Positions 10,189-24,400 of a stretch of 64,000 nucleotides of DNA are shown piece by piece (within the stretch, counting starts at the first letter, position 1; every line of letters starts with the position of its first letter). The notes below the pieces were generated by a model, which searched no databases, was not told the DNA's origin, and worked only from the letters and a program-made list of their open reading frames with translations. This DNA is from Allorhodopirellula heiligendammensis (GTDB lineage Bacteria; Planctomycetota; Planctomycetia; Pirellulales; Pirellulaceae): contig NZ_SJPU01000001.1 in the NCBI RefSeq assembly GCF_007860105.1, positions 2,081,015 to 2,145,014 of the forward strand, given 5' to 3'. The position numbers and the translations under genes were made by a program.

Positions 10189-11070
10189 TTATTCTCCCGT
10201 CGCCGAAGTGCGCATCATGCTCAACACCAGTTTATCAAACGGGATTGTTGACGGTGACTGCGTGCACCCCAATCCATAGTTCGCACAGTACTCACGTACC
10301 GATTGCTGGTGCGTCTGAAACAGCTTTTTATAGGTGCGGAGGTGTTTCTCAGTAACGGTGACCATGCGAATGGAATCAGTTTCAACGTCAACTAATTCTG
10401 CATCACCGAGCAGCATCGGGTCGGCCTCTTTGGGATCATGCAATTGCAACACGTGTGCATCAAAACGCCGCGATCGCAGCAGGTCCAGTCCGGGTTGAAA
10501 CCCATGGGGGTCAAAGAAGTCGCTGATCACGACCGCCATGCCGGACCGGGCGCCGCGATGAACCAGCCCCTGCACAGCACGCGACAGATTGGTGTCGTGG
10601 CCAGCGGTCGAAAGCGACTCTAGAAACCGCATCAGTGTCAAAATGCGTGCCTTGCCACGGGTCACTGGGAACTCTTGCACAATCCCATCGGCATATGCGA
10701 GCACTGCGATGCGGTCGAGATCTGCGAGCGCAATGTAGGCCAACGCCGCCGTCAGGTGCCGTGCCAAATCAAACTTTGCCGGATTTCCCACCGCCATACT
10801 GGGCGAACAATCGAGCATCAGATAAACGTGTAGATCCTGTTCCTCCTGAAACCGCTTGAGGAGGAGGTCACCATGACGGGCGTAGATATTCCAGTCGAGA
10901 TAGCGCAGGTCATCGCCGGGTGTGTATTCACGGTGATCCGAGAACTCAATTCCCGAGCCCATCTGTGTCGTCCGGCGTTGGGCCAGGAGAGTGCCCCGGA
11001 AGACCCGCTTGGACATGATGGAAAGGTATTCCAATCGCGTCAGAAAATCAGTTGGGAAGAGCACGCTCAC
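10189..11070 (-). CDS. DUF58 domain protein
   Basis: 293-residue cytoplasmic protein. The DUF58 signature Y-T-P-G-D-D-L-R-Y-L-D-W lies at about residues 49-60. A VWA-like fold follows, in which the MIDAS position reads L-D-C-S-P-S-M (86-92). No membrane segments are visible. The ATG overlaps the MoxR stop by 4 bases, so the two are translationally coupled. DUF58 proteins are standard partners of MoxR ATPases and are thought to bind the ATPase and its client. Confidence 0.93.
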   Translation of the reverse strand: MSVLFPTDFLTRLEYLSIMSKRVFRGTLLAQRRTTQMGSGIEFSDHREYTPGDDLRYLDWNIYARHGDLLLKRFQEEQDLHVYLMLDCSPSMAVGNPAKFDLARHLTAALAYIALADLDRIAVLAYADGIVQEFPVTRGKARILTLMRFLESLSTAGHDTNLSRAVQGLVHRGARSGMAVVISDFFDPHGFQPGLDLLRSRRFDAHVLQLHDPKEADPMLLGDAELVDVETDSIRMVTVTEKHLRTYKKLFQTHQQSVREYCANYGLGCTQSPSTIPFDKLVLSMMRTSATGE

Positions 11071-12107
11071 GCCACCGCCAATGAATCTTCGGCGACGTCA
11101 GCAATGATCTTGCTGATCACGTCGTCAGCACTGATGCCCTCGGCTTGTCCCTCAAAGTTCAATATCAATCGATGCCGCAATACTGGGGTTGCCATCTCAC
11201 GCAAATCCTCGCGTGCGACATGGTAGCGATTGTCCAAGATCGCTCGGATTTTTGCACCGAGAATTAACGATTGTAGGCCCCGCGGTGAGGCCCCATAGCG
11301 TACGTACTTTTTAGTCGACTCGGCTGCCAGCTCGTGATCCGGGTGAGTCGCTACCACCATTGCAATGCCATACCGTCGTACATCCGCAGCGATTGGAATC
11401 AGTCGTGACAACGCAGACATCTCTAGAATTCGTTCGCCCGTCATGACCGCCTGAGCTTGCGTTTGCAGCGACTCGGTGGTGCGATCCAAGATCGACTCGA
11501 GATCATGGACGCTGGGATACTTGACCAGCAGCTTGCAAAAAAATCGGTCCAATTGGGCTTCGGGCAGCGGATAGGTGCCTTCCATCTCGAGCGGATTCTG
11601 GGTCGCCATGACAAAGAACGGCTCGGCCAACCGGTGGGTCGTTCCCGCGACCGTGACGCTGTGCTCCTGCATCGCTTCGAGCAGCGCCGACTGTGTCTTT
11701 GGAGTCGCACGATTGATCTCGTCGGCCAACAGCACGTTGGCAAATAACGGACCACGTTGGAACTCGAACCCTTTACGGCCGTCCGCCGATTCCACAATCA
11801 CTTGAGTGCCAATCAAATCGGCAGGCATCAAATCAGGTGTGAATTGTATGCGGTGAAATTCAAGATGCAGCGCATCAGCCAACGTGCGCACGGTTAAGGT
11901 CTTGCCGAGCCCTGGGACCCCTTCGAGTAGTACGTGCCCACCAGCGATCAGCGAGATCAGCATGTCATCGAGGATCTCGTTCTGCCCCACGATCACCTTG
12001 GAGATCTCGGATTTCAGCAAGTGAAAATCACGACGAAAGTCGTCGAGTTGCTGTTTCAGTTGATCGTCGATGTTCATCGATGGTTCTCGCGGGGTGTGGG
12101 AGGTCAT
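11067..12107 (-). CDS. MoxR-family AAA+ ATPase
   Basis: 346 residues. Walker A G-V-P-G-L-G-K-T at 63-70, Walker B L-L-A-D-E-I-N-R at 126-133, sensor 1 A-T-Q-N-P near 171, and the MoxR-typical E-G-T-Y-x-L-P-E-A-Q-L-D-R-F box. It would form a hexameric ATPase that remodels clients presented by DUF58/VWA proteins. It is the first gene of the four-gene minus-strand operon. An in-frame ATG at 12077 (M-N-I-D-D-Q) is an equally credible start; neither has a strong ribosome binding site. It is divergent from the giant TPR gene, so a shared promoter region (12108-12406) may co-regulate both. Confidence 0.94.
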   Translation of the reverse strand: MTSHTPREPSMNIDDQLKQQLDDFRRDFHLLKSEISKVIVGQNEILDDMLISLIAGGHVLLEGVPGLGKTLTVRTLADALHLEFHRIQFTPDLMPADLIGTQVIVESADGRKGFEFQRGPLFANVLLADEINRATPKTQSALLEAMQEHSVTVAGTTHRLAEPFFVMATQNPLEMEGTYPLPEAQLDRFFCKLLVKYPSVHDLESILDRTTESLQTQAQAVMTGERILEMSALSRLIPIAADVRRYGIAMVVATHPDHELAAESTKKYVRYGASPRGLQSLILGAKIRAILDNRYHVAREDLREMATPVLRHRLILNFEGQAEGISADDVISKIIADVAEDSLAVA

Positions 12108-12205
12108 CTCGATTCTATCGGGAATCGTGACATGCTGCAGTTGCGTTGTGTTATTTTATAGGTTGCTCGACTCTCCGAGCCGACGGGGTTAAAGAGTCAG
12201 GCGGC

Positions 12206-12257
12206 GGGCCAAGTGGGCCAAGTGGGTCGGTAAGTCGGTGAGTCGGTGAGTCGGTGG
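12206..12257. repeat. Short tandem repeats, 9 bp and 8 bp
   Basis: Two copies of GGGCCAAGT (12206-12223) lead directly into four copies of GTCGGTRR (12226-12257: GTCGGTAA, GTCGGTGA twice, GTCGGTGG). They lie in the divergent interval between MoxR and the giant TPR gene. They could be a regulator array or simple slippage. Confidence 0.7.
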
Positions 12258-12406
12258 TCAGTAGCTTAAGGTCTTCCACGCGCGATGTGTTTCGCCGCCG
12301 AAGAACACGGCCAGCTCTGACTGACTTAGTATATGTTTCGCAGTTGGCTCGGGCCTCCCTGCGACATTCCAACGAGTGGCGAAAGTTTCTATTCAAAGGT
12401 TACCAG

Positions 12407-15400
12407 ATGAAGTCGATGAGCGGTTCGAACTGGTTTAGTTTGAGTTTACTCGTGCTCTGCACCACGATCACCTCACCAGGACGCGAGGTGGCCGCGGCAC
12501 CGCAGAATGCGGCGGATTCTATTTCTGCCGACGCGGACGAACTCTCGGAAGACGAACTTCGCCAGATCAAAACAGCGGAAAGATTCCTGTTCATTTTGAA
12601 GCGGAATCCGCGGCGCGGGACGGCTCTTGATCGGGTATACGGGCACCACATCGAATTTGGCACCCTCGATGACTTGATCGATTCGCTTGCGATAGAGGCG
12701 ACAGAGTCATCTGACGACGGTGCGGCGTGGATGTTGCTGGGGCTCTTTGAATCGCAACGCGGCAACGACGGTGCAGCAGTCGACGCCTTCAAGCACGCTG
12801 AATCGCTGCGGCCCGAAGATGCACTGGCACCTTATTACCTCGCGCAATCGCAACTGCGTATTGGCCAGTCCGTCGAGGCTGTCGCATCTATGGAGCGCGC
12901 GATCGATTGTCAACCTCCTCGTGCCGACCTGCTAGAAATCTACCAGCAACTTGGACGCGTCCATCAACGCGCCCAGCGCACCGATGAAGCGATGGAAGTG
13001 TGGCAACGATTGGAATCGCTGTTTCCGGAGGACCCACGTGTACTGGAACAGATCGCGGCAACGCTGGCCGATGAGGGACAGGCGGCCCAGGCGCTGCCGC
13101 GTTATGAAAAGCTGGCCACGCTCGTTAACGATGACTACCGACGTGTGGTCTACGAAGTCGCTGCCGCCGAGTTACGGATTAAATCAGGGAGGCGTGATGC
13201 TGGCATCGCCGAACTTGAACAGGTGATGTCGGACTTGAATCCGGATAGCTGGCTGTACCGGGATGTGCGCCGCCGCATCGACGACGTTTTTCTGCGATCG
13301 GGTGACCAAGATAACTTAGTGAAGTACTACGAACGGTGGCTCGAGACGCATCCAGATGACATTGACGGAATGTCGCGATTGGCTCGATTCCTGGCTTCGT
13401 CGGCGCGGATGCCGGAGGCGATGCAGTGGATGGAGAAGGCCCTTAAACTGGCGCCCTCACGCACCGACCTACGGAAATCGTTCATCGATCAATTGGTCAA
13501 CGACCGTCAGTTTGACAAAGCGATCTCGCAGTATGAAACGCTTGTGGAAGCCGCGCCGGGGAACCCTGACTTTCTACGGGAGTGGGGCAAGTTAGTACTG
13601 CGAAATAAAGACATGCCGCAAGGAGAACGCCAGCAAGAAGCCGAGCGGATTTGGAATCGCATGCTAGCCGGCCACCGCGACGACGCGGTCACCGTCTCAC
13701 AGGTGGCTGATCTGTATCGGCAGAACAACCTCAACCCGCAGGCCGAACGACTGTACCGCGAAGCGATTGAGCTGGCGCCGAACGACCCGCAGTATCGAGA
13801 ATACTTGGGCGAGTTTCTCTTCATTCAAAAACGCCCCGAAGAAGCGTTGCAGGTTTGGGCGGGGATTGCGGCAGACGATCGAGCGACCGCGATCAACTTG
13901 ACCCGGCTCGCTGAGGTGTACAACAGTTTTGGGTTTCCCGAAAAGGCAATTGCGGAAATCGCCGCGGCAGTCAAACTCGATCCAAAGAGTTTCAACCTGC
14001 AGATTCGGGCCGCCGACTATCACAGCCGCGCGGGGCGATTTGACGAAGCTCTCGCATACATTGATCAAGCCAAACAGCTCGCGTCGAGCGATGACGAGCA
14101 TGAGGCGGTGGTAACGCAAAGGATCGAGGTTTTACAAACCAGCCAGCGGCTGGATGAGGAATCGGAGCGATTGGCGGCCGAGGTAAGTGGTAATTCAAAG
14201 TCGACTTCCGCAGATTGGTATCGTCTGGCACGTTATTACGAGGCGGCCCGGCGATGGCCGGATGCGACGGCAGCGATCGACACCGCGATTGAGCGCGACC
14301 CCAAATCCATCGTTGCGTTGACCGCTGCGGCGCGAATTGCTGAAACATCCGGTGATTATGGCCGTGCGGCAGAGACGAGCCGCAAACTCGCGGTAATTGA
14401 TCGACGCTCGCGTGGCGATCACCTGATGAACGTGTCGCGTTTGGAAGCACAGCTCGGCCGTGCCGACGAGGCGCTAGCCGCCGCCAAGGAGTTGATCGTG
14501 TCGGCCCCCGGCAATACCGACCACTACGAGTTCTACGCCCAGATGTGTTTCCGCATGGGGAGATCCGATGATGGCCTCGAAGCATTGCGGAAAGCGGTTC
14601 GTATTAACCCCAACGAGCCACATCTGATCATGGCACTGGCGGCAGCCCTCGCTGATCAGTTGCGTACTGACGAAGCGATCGAAGTGTACTGGCGCGCGTT
14701 CGATAAATCCGATGAAGTGGAAGATAAAGTCAGTCTCACCATCAAACTGGCAAACCTCTATCAGCAGACAAATCAATTCGACAAATTGATCGAACGGTTT
14801 GAACGCGAACGTCGGGAGGACGACAAACGGCGAGAACTGACGATCTGCTTGGCCCAGGCCTGGCACACCACGGGCGATTTTGGTGCGGCACGGCAAGAAC
14901 TCGAGAGCTTGCTCAGCGAAGACACCCGGGACACGAATCTCCTCAATCAGCTGGCCAAACTCTGCCAAGACGGTGCCGAACTCGATGCGGCGATCGGCTA
15001 CCAACGCCAACTCGTCGCAATCGCGCCTGGCCACGAGACCGAGTTTCCCCTTGCCACGATGCTGATGTCCAACGGTCAAATCGACGAGGCGCGGGACATT
15101 TTCGTCAAGCTAACTCGGCGCGAAGAGGATCCCATCCGGCAAATCAAAGCAATCGACTCGTTGCTGCGACAGGGCAACAATGAAGCGGTGATTGACGTGA
15201 TCGAACCGCTGTTGGCTCAGTCACGCGAAGATTGGGAACTTTTGTACCGCGAGGCCGTCGCGTGGGCGAACCTGGAAAAGACTGACGAAGCGAAGAACCG
15301 GTTTGACCGAATTCTGTCGCTCAGTTTGCCGTACGACTCCCTGGGCAGGTCGGCCGAGGCACAGTGGCAGCGAGACCAAGCGAAAGCGAAGTCCGACAAT

Positions 15401-18400
15401 CTGAGAGGCGTGACTTCGGTAGCACCGCAGCGGCAGTCTCCGTTGGCAATGCGGACTTCAGCGGGGCAAGTCCGGCAGGCTGCGGGACTGATCGCCGACA
15501 ATCGCTATTATCAACCTGGGCAGACGCCGCCGACCTGGACGCCTGACGTCTACGGCGTGGCCCGGATGGCTGCGATCGGATGGCTAGTGAAATTCGGACA
15601 GGATGCTGAACGTGGAACGGAAACCGACGAGGTCGAGGCAGATGCGACTTCCCACGATTCGATGCCAATTGTCGATCGCCTCTACGAAGCAGGTGACGCT
15701 GAGGACGCCCCTCGTAACGCCATCTACGACGCCGTTTATGCAGCATCGGTCACGGAAGACAGCAGGAAGCTATACGAGATCGCTCGAAGATTGGCGAAAG
15801 AGGGAGAGAGTGAGGGACAACGATTCTTCCTTGGATCGCTCTCGCTACGCGACGCGCAGCCTACCACGACTCGCCAGAACGCAGAGGGTACCAGCACTCC
15901 GCTCTCAGAAGATGATCTGCAGTTGGTTCGCGATTGCTACGCAGCGATTGAAGAAAAGAATAAAAATGTAGATCTGAGGGCGATCTATGGTGGCAACATT
16001 GCGTTTGGTACGAACGGGCAGGCCTATATATTGAGCGGTGGCAGCTACCAGATGTTGCCAGGCGTGTTCAAAGGAGAGGGAGCGTTCTTGAACACATTCG
16101 TTGGGGAACTTCGCCTAGCGGGTCACGACGGGGAGGCCAAGGAGTTGATCGATCAGCATTTGCAGGAGGCCGAGACCGCTGAGCAACTTGCTAGCGCGAT
16201 TTCCTTGCTTATGAAAGAGGAGCGAGATGAGGAAGTCGTTGCGTACTTTGAGCGTTGGAAAATGGCGGCGCTGAAGCAGATTGCCGCCGCACCGGTCGAG
16301 GCTCCCTCGCGCCGTGGAAACCGCTCGGCAAGCGCTGGAAGCACCGCCAGCGCAAATGTGCTTTCAGCGGCAACCTATACGATCCAGCGGTGGATGGGTG
16401 AACTGGCTGCCGAGGAAGAAAACGCACGTCTCTTGACGATCTTAAATGCTGTACTCGATGTGTCGGTTGCCGAAGCAAAACATCGTCGGCTCGTGGATGC
16501 GCTCAACACGAGAAAACGCCAGGCCGCCAATAGCGCCTCCGTGAGCGGGCGGACGCAGATTGTTTATGGCAAGGAGACGAGTTATACCAATATCGCGTTT
16601 CCCCCGACGAGTCTGTATCTCGATCAGGCTACGCTGACGCTGTTACGGCAAGTCCATGAGAATCTTGTCAAGAACGATGTGGCGAGTGATCTCGTGGACG
16701 AATTGCGATCACGAGCGAGTGGCACCAGCGAGTCGCGATCCGATGAAGCATTGTGCAGTCAACTCTACCTCGCCGCGGCTTTATGGTGGGCAGATGACCA
16801 GGACGGGGCAATCGAGTCGATGGCCAAGGTCACCGAGGCATTGCCAGATGATCTGCCGATGCGATTCGATATGGCAGCGATGTATGAACAACGCGGCGAT
16901 TTTGAGGATGCATTGACGTTGATTGAATCCGTGCAACCTCGCGATCAGCAGGTCCTCCAGCGCAAGGAGATCGCGGTACTGCAATTGGCTGAACGGATTG
17001 GCGATATCGATCGGGCCCGCACGGCGGCCGAACGCTTGTTTGGGCTGCGGTTAAGTCCTCAACTCCAGCTCAGCCTTGTCGAGCGAATGCGAAGACTGGG
17101 GTTGAGCGAAATGGCCGATGCGGTCATCTCACGAATTGAACGGACCAGTAGCAATCAAACGACCTCGATGGCGTCGTTGATGATGCTTTACCAGGGCCAA
17201 GGCAAAACGGACAAAGCGAACCAGGTAGCTCATATCCTGCTCCGCCGCACCACTTCGCCAATGTCGATTAACGCGAGATCGTCACGAAGTCCGTTGCAGT
17301 ACAGCAGCAGTGAGAGCGGAGTGCGTACGCAAGCAATCAATGTGTTGCAGCGGTCGGGCGCGTTGAAAGAAGTCATCACGCAATTAGAGGAACAGTACAA
17401 CCGCTCGCCTGACTCGGACAAGCTGGTCGAACAATTGCTCGAGTTCTACACCGTCACCGGCCGGAAAGACGCGGCATTGACGCTGGTGCAAGAGGCTGTC
17501 GAGCGACGCCCCAATTCACCGATGCTGCGTCTGCAGTTGGCCAAGCAATGGGAATCGGCGGGCAAACGAAGTGAAGCGTGCGACGAGTATCTTGCCGTGC
17601 TCCGATTGCAGCCCAACTGGGTCACGTCGGAACTCTACCAGATCGAGCGGGTATTCAGCCAAGCCAAACGCCGTGTCGAGTTGGTCAAAGCACTTAGCGA
17701 AATTGACCTGAAACAAGTCACGCAACCGTACTACCTCGCGCGAGCAGCGACGTCACTGTTGCAGGAGGGTGAGAACGTTGACGTTGCGATGGCGTTGCTG
17801 GAACGTGCGTTCGATGCGCTACCTCAATATCGTCAATACTTCGTTCAGAATTTCCGCGATCCCAAGCTGCTACAGAATCCCCGTGTCTACGCTTTCGCCA
17901 AAAAGATGGTAGTGCCGACGCCTCTGGACATCAAAGCCAATCGATGGACGGGGATGGATTCTATTTACTCCTATTCGGGCGATGGCAATGTCATCACCCA
18001 CTTCGGCGAATTGTTAAACGGCCTGAAGTCGACTGACAAAATCGAGGATCTCCAAGAAACCATCCGAACGGCTACAGACGCGCATCCGGAATGGTTGGGC
18101 GGCCAAGCCATGCTCGCCTTGATTGAGCTGGCGACGGAGAAATCTGAAGCGGGACGCAAGCGTTTGAAGTCCATCGTTGATGATGAGAAAGTGATGAAGA
18201 CGATTCCGGCGGAAACGTGTTGGATCATTGGCCAGGAACTCGATCAAGACGAGGAAACTCGAGCCCTGGCGTTGAACCTGTTTGAAATAGCAGTGAACAA
18301 GCCGCCTCAGAATCGCATGGACCAATTGCAGTATTCTCCCGTCGCGAAACTGGTCATCGCTTACGATGCAACTGGCCGCCGAGACGAGGCGCGAGAGCTA

Positions 18401-21400
18401 TTGCTAAAACAGCTCGATGGTGACGGATCCGATATGTACGATCAGTCTTACGCATCCTACCAACGCCTCCAAAACATGCAGTGGGTGGGTGAACGCTTGC
18501 TGGGGATGGACTTCCCTGTTGACGCGATTCGGCTTTATCGTGAGACACTTGACGACACCGACGGGATGAAGGCAGCTGCTCAGTTCACCAGCCGCGGTGA
18601 TCAGTTCAAGCAGCAGGCGGAAGCGGGCATCAAAAAGGCGCTTGCCGCGATGAAGCCAGAGAAGGCCGACGAGATGATCTCGCAGCTGTTGAAGATCCCA
18701 GAGGAAGTCAATCCGGATGCGGCGGCGATTGACTTGATGGTCGGCATTTCAGCAGCTGACGCGTCCACGATCAAACCAATGGATAGCGCCTACGTGGCGT
18801 TGTTGAGTCAATTGTCACAGGATCTGCAGACCGAAAACGCAATTGCGAGTCGATTTGATTCCCTGTCCAACCAGTATTCGCAAGATACCTCCCTTGCGAT
18901 TGCGGTCGCTGATTGGAAGTTGCAGTCCGATCGAGACGATGCCCAAGCTGCCGTTGAGCGATTGGTTTCGATCGTTCAAAATCAGCCTCTCGAGCCAATC
19001 GCAGAAGGCCGACGTCCCAATTCCAGGCAGCGCCGCGAGGCAGCCGAGTTGGTACCGATCTGGCTCGTGGCGCGACAGTGCCTGGGCCGTGATGATCTGC
19101 GGGACGTTGGAGCCACACTCGCAGAGGTCGCGCTGTCCGCGGCTGAGCGTCAAGTTTCCTTTCAAGAACAGGCTGCCATCTTGTTCGAATGGGGCCAACG
19201 TCTCGCCGAGAAGGGCGATACCGAGGGCGGACGCCAGCGGTGGGAGCAGTTGCTCGACGCAGTGACCATTCGTCCTACACGCTCACAGAAAACGGGTGAT
19301 AAGTCGGCTGACCCCGCGACAGCGTTCGTGCCGCCCTTAACGGTTTCCCAGTTTCGAGTTGCCAGCTTGATCGGGAAGGCCGCAGCGCGGCACGGGATGC
19401 CGCAGCTTTCTCGGAGGGCGGTCCAAGAATCTCTACGCGGTGGATTTCCCGTCGCTGACTTATCCGATGATAACTTAAGCACTTCGCAATCGGCAAGCTA
19501 CGCTCGCGTCGTCACCAGCAGCGAGTCCGCTGCCAATCCGATGGAGGCCGAGGTCGTGGAATCTTTAAAAGAAATCGTCGGACTGTGGACGGGCGACGAC
19601 TATCCACCGACCGAAACTTTCGACGTCCTGACCGCGATGGTATTGCCTGCCCATCGAGCCACTGAGATCATGATGTACGTCAACGCGGACGTGTTTGACG
19701 GCAATGCGAGTAGTTTGGCTGAACCCTTGGTTGCCAGTGCCGTCGCCTCTGACCAACTAGACGAATTGGTACGGCAACTCGATCAGCGAGCAGGCAATCC
19801 GGCCACGCGGGTCTCAGTGCCTGTGATGAAAACGCTGGTGGCGATCGCGCAAGATGAGCGTGAGGAGGCCAAGAAGAACCTCGATGAGCTTGCGGCGTTG
19901 TCCGCAGCGGGACTGCCAACAGCTGATGCAGGGGCTGCTTTCCTGGCAGCACTACGCGCATTCGATCACCGTGAGCTGAAATCGGCAGCGTTTCCGATCC
20001 TACGACGATCTCTCCAAGACCAGATGCAGCAGGCGTCTGGTAACGGAACATCGGAATTGAACCTCTCAGCGGCGCTGCCAAAGCTTGTCAACGAGTACCT
20101 CGCATCAACAGGCGATACAAAGTCGGTCAAGGAATACATCGAGACACTCTTGTCCAGCAGGCAGAGCTACTATAGTCGCTTCAGTGGCGACTACGGACTC
20201 TACCAACAATGGCGAGATCTAGCCGAGATCGCTAGCCAGACAGCGTCGCTGAATCTGCCGGATCTGACGCTCGATCTCATTGGCCGGGCCATGGATTTTG
20301 ATGCCGAAAGTTTCTCGCGACCAGACTTGGCGATGCCGCTCTCTGCAGTTGCGACATCTCTGCGAACCGCCACCGCTCAGGAACGCTACCGAGCATGGAA
20401 GAAGTGGACGCTGCCCGACGAGGGTCGCCAGACGATTCGGTTCTTAACCGAGATTACCAGGCAACGTTATGTCCCACCTGTGTTCCGCACCGATGGCACA
20501 GAAGAGAATAACCTGTCGTCGCCGCGGTTGATGAGCAATTTCACGGAATTGGTCGGTGCGGCGATGGCCGCCGGTCAGCTTGAGGGCCTGCGTGGTGAGC
20601 TGGAATCGCTCGTGAAAGCAGAAATAGCCGACGCCGAGTCGCTGTTGGGACTGATTGCAGTTGCCATGGGTGACCAAGAGATCGCGATGGCAACCTACCA
20701 ATCCTTGTCGAGTTCGATGAAGGAGCGTAGCAAGACGGTGAATACACGTCGCGGAACGCCGATGCTCTTCGGTGATTATCTCTTGCTTCAAGCTTGTCTA
20801 AGCTCGGAGGCAATGTCACCGGAGTTTGATGGTCGGTACGCCCAGGTGCGAGCTCAGTTGATCGACGCAAATCAAAGGGACCTCCTGGTTTTTTGGGCAC
20901 GTGATTGGAATCACCGCAAGTCGTCATCGGCACCGAACGCAGGCGAAGATCTAAAGCTGGCGTACTGGATCTCATCATCGGCAGAAGGGGACAGTGGTAC
21001 TAGCGAACCATGGTGGACGTCATACGAAAATCAATTGGTTCACCTCGACGGTATCGGCCATGATCGGTTGTTCCTGAAATTTCCCCTGACGGGCGATTTC
21101 ACTCTTTCGATTGATCGATTCGACGAAAGTTGGGCGGAGTCGAGCATTGGATTCGGGGGGATCAATATTGGAACGGATAATCGCACCACGATCAGCTCCA
21201 TGGTCGGGCATGAGTCATTCAGCCGGAATGAGTCGCTGAATCGATCCCGCCCAACCTTTGACACGGTCACATTCACGCGTAGGGATGGGGATTTGACCTA
21301 TGCGATCAACGGACAGACTATCTACGAAGAGGAAGCGGCGACGACGAGCCCTTGGCTAACATTGTCAACGCTGGATGTTCGATCTGCTGCGATGCGAAAT

Positions 21401-24400
21401 CTGCGCATTGCTGGTGAACCGATGATCCCACGCGAAGTCTCACTGATCGGAAAGGGGCGGCTGGACGGTTGGGATTGTTCTGCGTTCGGGGAGTCGCAAC
21501 CACGGCACCGCTTGATGGCTGAAACTGTGGGAGACGAAAACTCAGCGATTGCATATTATCAGAAGCAGGAGCCGTCTGAATTTGATTGGACTGCTGCGGA
21601 TGGAGTGCTGAAGGGACGCGCGATTCCTGCTGCGGGCGGGCCACCGCAACAGAGTTGGATTCAGTACGCGCGGCCCCTGGTCGATGGCGATCAAGTGTCG
21701 TACGAGTTCTTCTACGTGCCCGGGCAATCGGTGGCTCATCCCACGATTGGCGGTTTGGCGATGATGTTGTTAGGCGATGGAGTAGCGAGTCATTGGGTCA
21801 CGGTACCGTCATGGGACGGCCCCACACCGCTGGCACCGGACAACTCAGTCATTGAGTCGGACTATCGACGCGGTCCGCAGGAACTCCCGCTCAAGCCCAA
21901 CGCGTGGAATGCAGTGAACGTGCAGTTGAGTGAATCTGTTGTCCACGTTTCCATCAATGGGGAAATGGTGTTCGAGCGACCTATCGATCCGCAGCTGTCG
22001 ACCCGGTTGGGTATCTTCCGTTACAAGAATCAAGCGACTCAGGTTCGCAACATGATACTCAGTGGCGACTGGCCGGAGCAGTGGAGTGAGGAGTTAGCGG
22101 CCAATATCACCGAGCTCGACCAAGCACCCTCCGACGCCCAGCGGAGCGAAATCGGTACGATGGTCGATGATGTGTCCATTGCATTGCTGGCTGGCGAGGT
22201 AGTGGAATTGGCGCGGGATCAAAGTCCCGAAGATGCTTTCCAAATGTTGAGATCATGGGTGCTGCCAAACCCCGATCACGCGAACACGCGGATGTACTTT
22301 TCGGTGGGTGAACCGAATGAGAGTGCCGTGCTCGCAAATGTGCTGTGTCCCGCCGTGGAACTGGTCCGCCTGGCCGATGAACTCGATCAACTTGATGAGT
22401 TGTCGGCAGAGATTGCGGAGCTAGCCAACGAGGACGGAGCCGGCCTCGACACCCACAATCAGATCGCTTTGAGCGGCTTGATTGTGCTGCGAAAGGGTGC
22501 CGAAGAGGGCGTGCGTTTAGCTTTGCAGCAGGCGTGGCGTCTGCTACGCGATCACGCGACCGATGAATGGACATCGCGGGCCAGGGCAGCCGAATTTGTG
22601 CTCGCCTGGCAGGCAGCCCACGAACAAAAATATCGCACCGCAGCACTGGATATCGTGCGGGAGCTGCGTTTCGCCGAGCGAGATGGCAAACGCAAATCTG
22701 GCGATGACACGTTCTCACGGTACGTTCATGCCCTGTATGGCGATATCGAATTACTGCAAAAGTACCCTGCACCTGAGCGAGCGAAGCTCGCCGGCGAGGG
22801 GCTCAATCAGTGGCAAGCGACAACCTACACGGGGCCGGCTGATCGATGGAAAGGGTATCGCCCTTCAACTTGGCGGGGGGCCCAGGGGACGGTGCAACAT
22901 TTCCCGTCGGAAACATGGAGCCAATTATTCTTTCAGTCGCCACTGCAAGGTGAGTTCACCGTGGAAGCCGAACACTCAAACTTCGGTCATGAGGAAGTCA
23001 GTATTGCCTACAGCGAGCATGCCGCCCAACCCTCCTATGATCTTCATGGCGTAAAGGTTTACACAGTCATGCACGGATCAAAAACGGTTGGTGACGATGT
23101 GGCACTGCCGCATTGGGATCATCGTGCCAAAACTCGATTCGAAGTTGACGGCAACAAGATTACCACGTTCAGCAATGGAGTGAAAATTCATGAGGAGCAA
23201 TTCAATTCACCCGCCAATCCGTGGCTGATGTTGCAAGTAAATTGGCCGTCGGACTACGCAACAATTAGCGATCTGCGGATCACGGGTACTCCCGAGATCC
23301 CAGACGAGATTGACTTGATCGACATTAATAATCTGTCTGGATGGCGCGCCGACATCTATGGCGGGTGGCATTCCACCGACCGTGCGTCCGGCGCGCCATG
23401 GATTCGTGATGGTGACGAGATCGTTGGCAAGCCCCCAGTCAATACCCAAGCTACCGATGTGGAGGGTTTGATTCAGTATCAACGTCCTATGTTTGAAGAT
23501 GGTGTGATTGAGTTGGAGTACTGGTACGAACCGGGCGTCTTCGAAGTCCATCCGGCTCTCGGACCAGAGGCATTTCAGATCTCGCCGGAGGGAATTCGCC
23601 GTCATCTTCTGACGGCTGGACAATACGAGTTAGGTCGCTTGACAGCGGATAACAAGGCTGAGATTGAAGGCGCCGCCGCATCCGTGCCGCTGCGTGAGAA
23701 AGATTGGAACCAAGTACGCCTGCAGCTCGCAGGAGATCGATTGACGATCACGGTCAACGATACAGAGGTCGCGAGCGTTGACGTGGAATCGCCGAGCTCT
23801 GAGCGACATTTCGGCCTGTTCCGATATGTCAATCGCACAAAGTGCCGCGTGCGGAATGTGATTTATCGTGGGCAATGGCCCAAGACTTTGCCGAAAGTCG
23901 ATGATCAAGATCTCGCCGCACCGACTGGCGGGGCGTTCAGATTGGAGGGAAAGGCTACTACCTTGAGCACACTCGCGGAGATGAAATCAGCGGGCTTCCA
24001 GGTGTTGGGGCCAGCCGATCGAACTATCGACTCTCCCAACGGCGTCAACATGTCCTTGCACGACAGTGAAGGATATTCGTCACTTCCGGGCGTAATCCGA
24101 CGCCGCGTGATCGAGGGCGATTTTCAAGTCACCGCGGACTACGCCGACCTGACCATGACCCCGGTTAAACAGGGGTGGGGGATCGCGACAGGACTGCGGG
24201 TTCAGATGAATGATCCGGAACAATCCGTGTTTGAGCTACAGTTGTCATTGGACGAGCAAGATCGCCTCACCTGTCGCGCTCGGACGGCTCATAACTTTCC
24301 CGATCCACAAGAGAAGTATTATGGCGGATTTTCAGTTCACGAGGCGTTGCCATCGGGACGTCTCCGGATGATCCGTCGCGACGGACAAATGCACTGTTTG

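Noticed and set aside
12254-12406. 51-codon N-terminal extension of the giant protein
   Set aside because: It would place the signal peptide internally. ATG 12407 gives a normal signal sequence.
22107-22772. 221-codon minus-strand ORF inside the giant gene
   Set aside because: His/Arg/Ser-rich shadow of the coding strand, as are the many other antisense frames in 12-24 kb.
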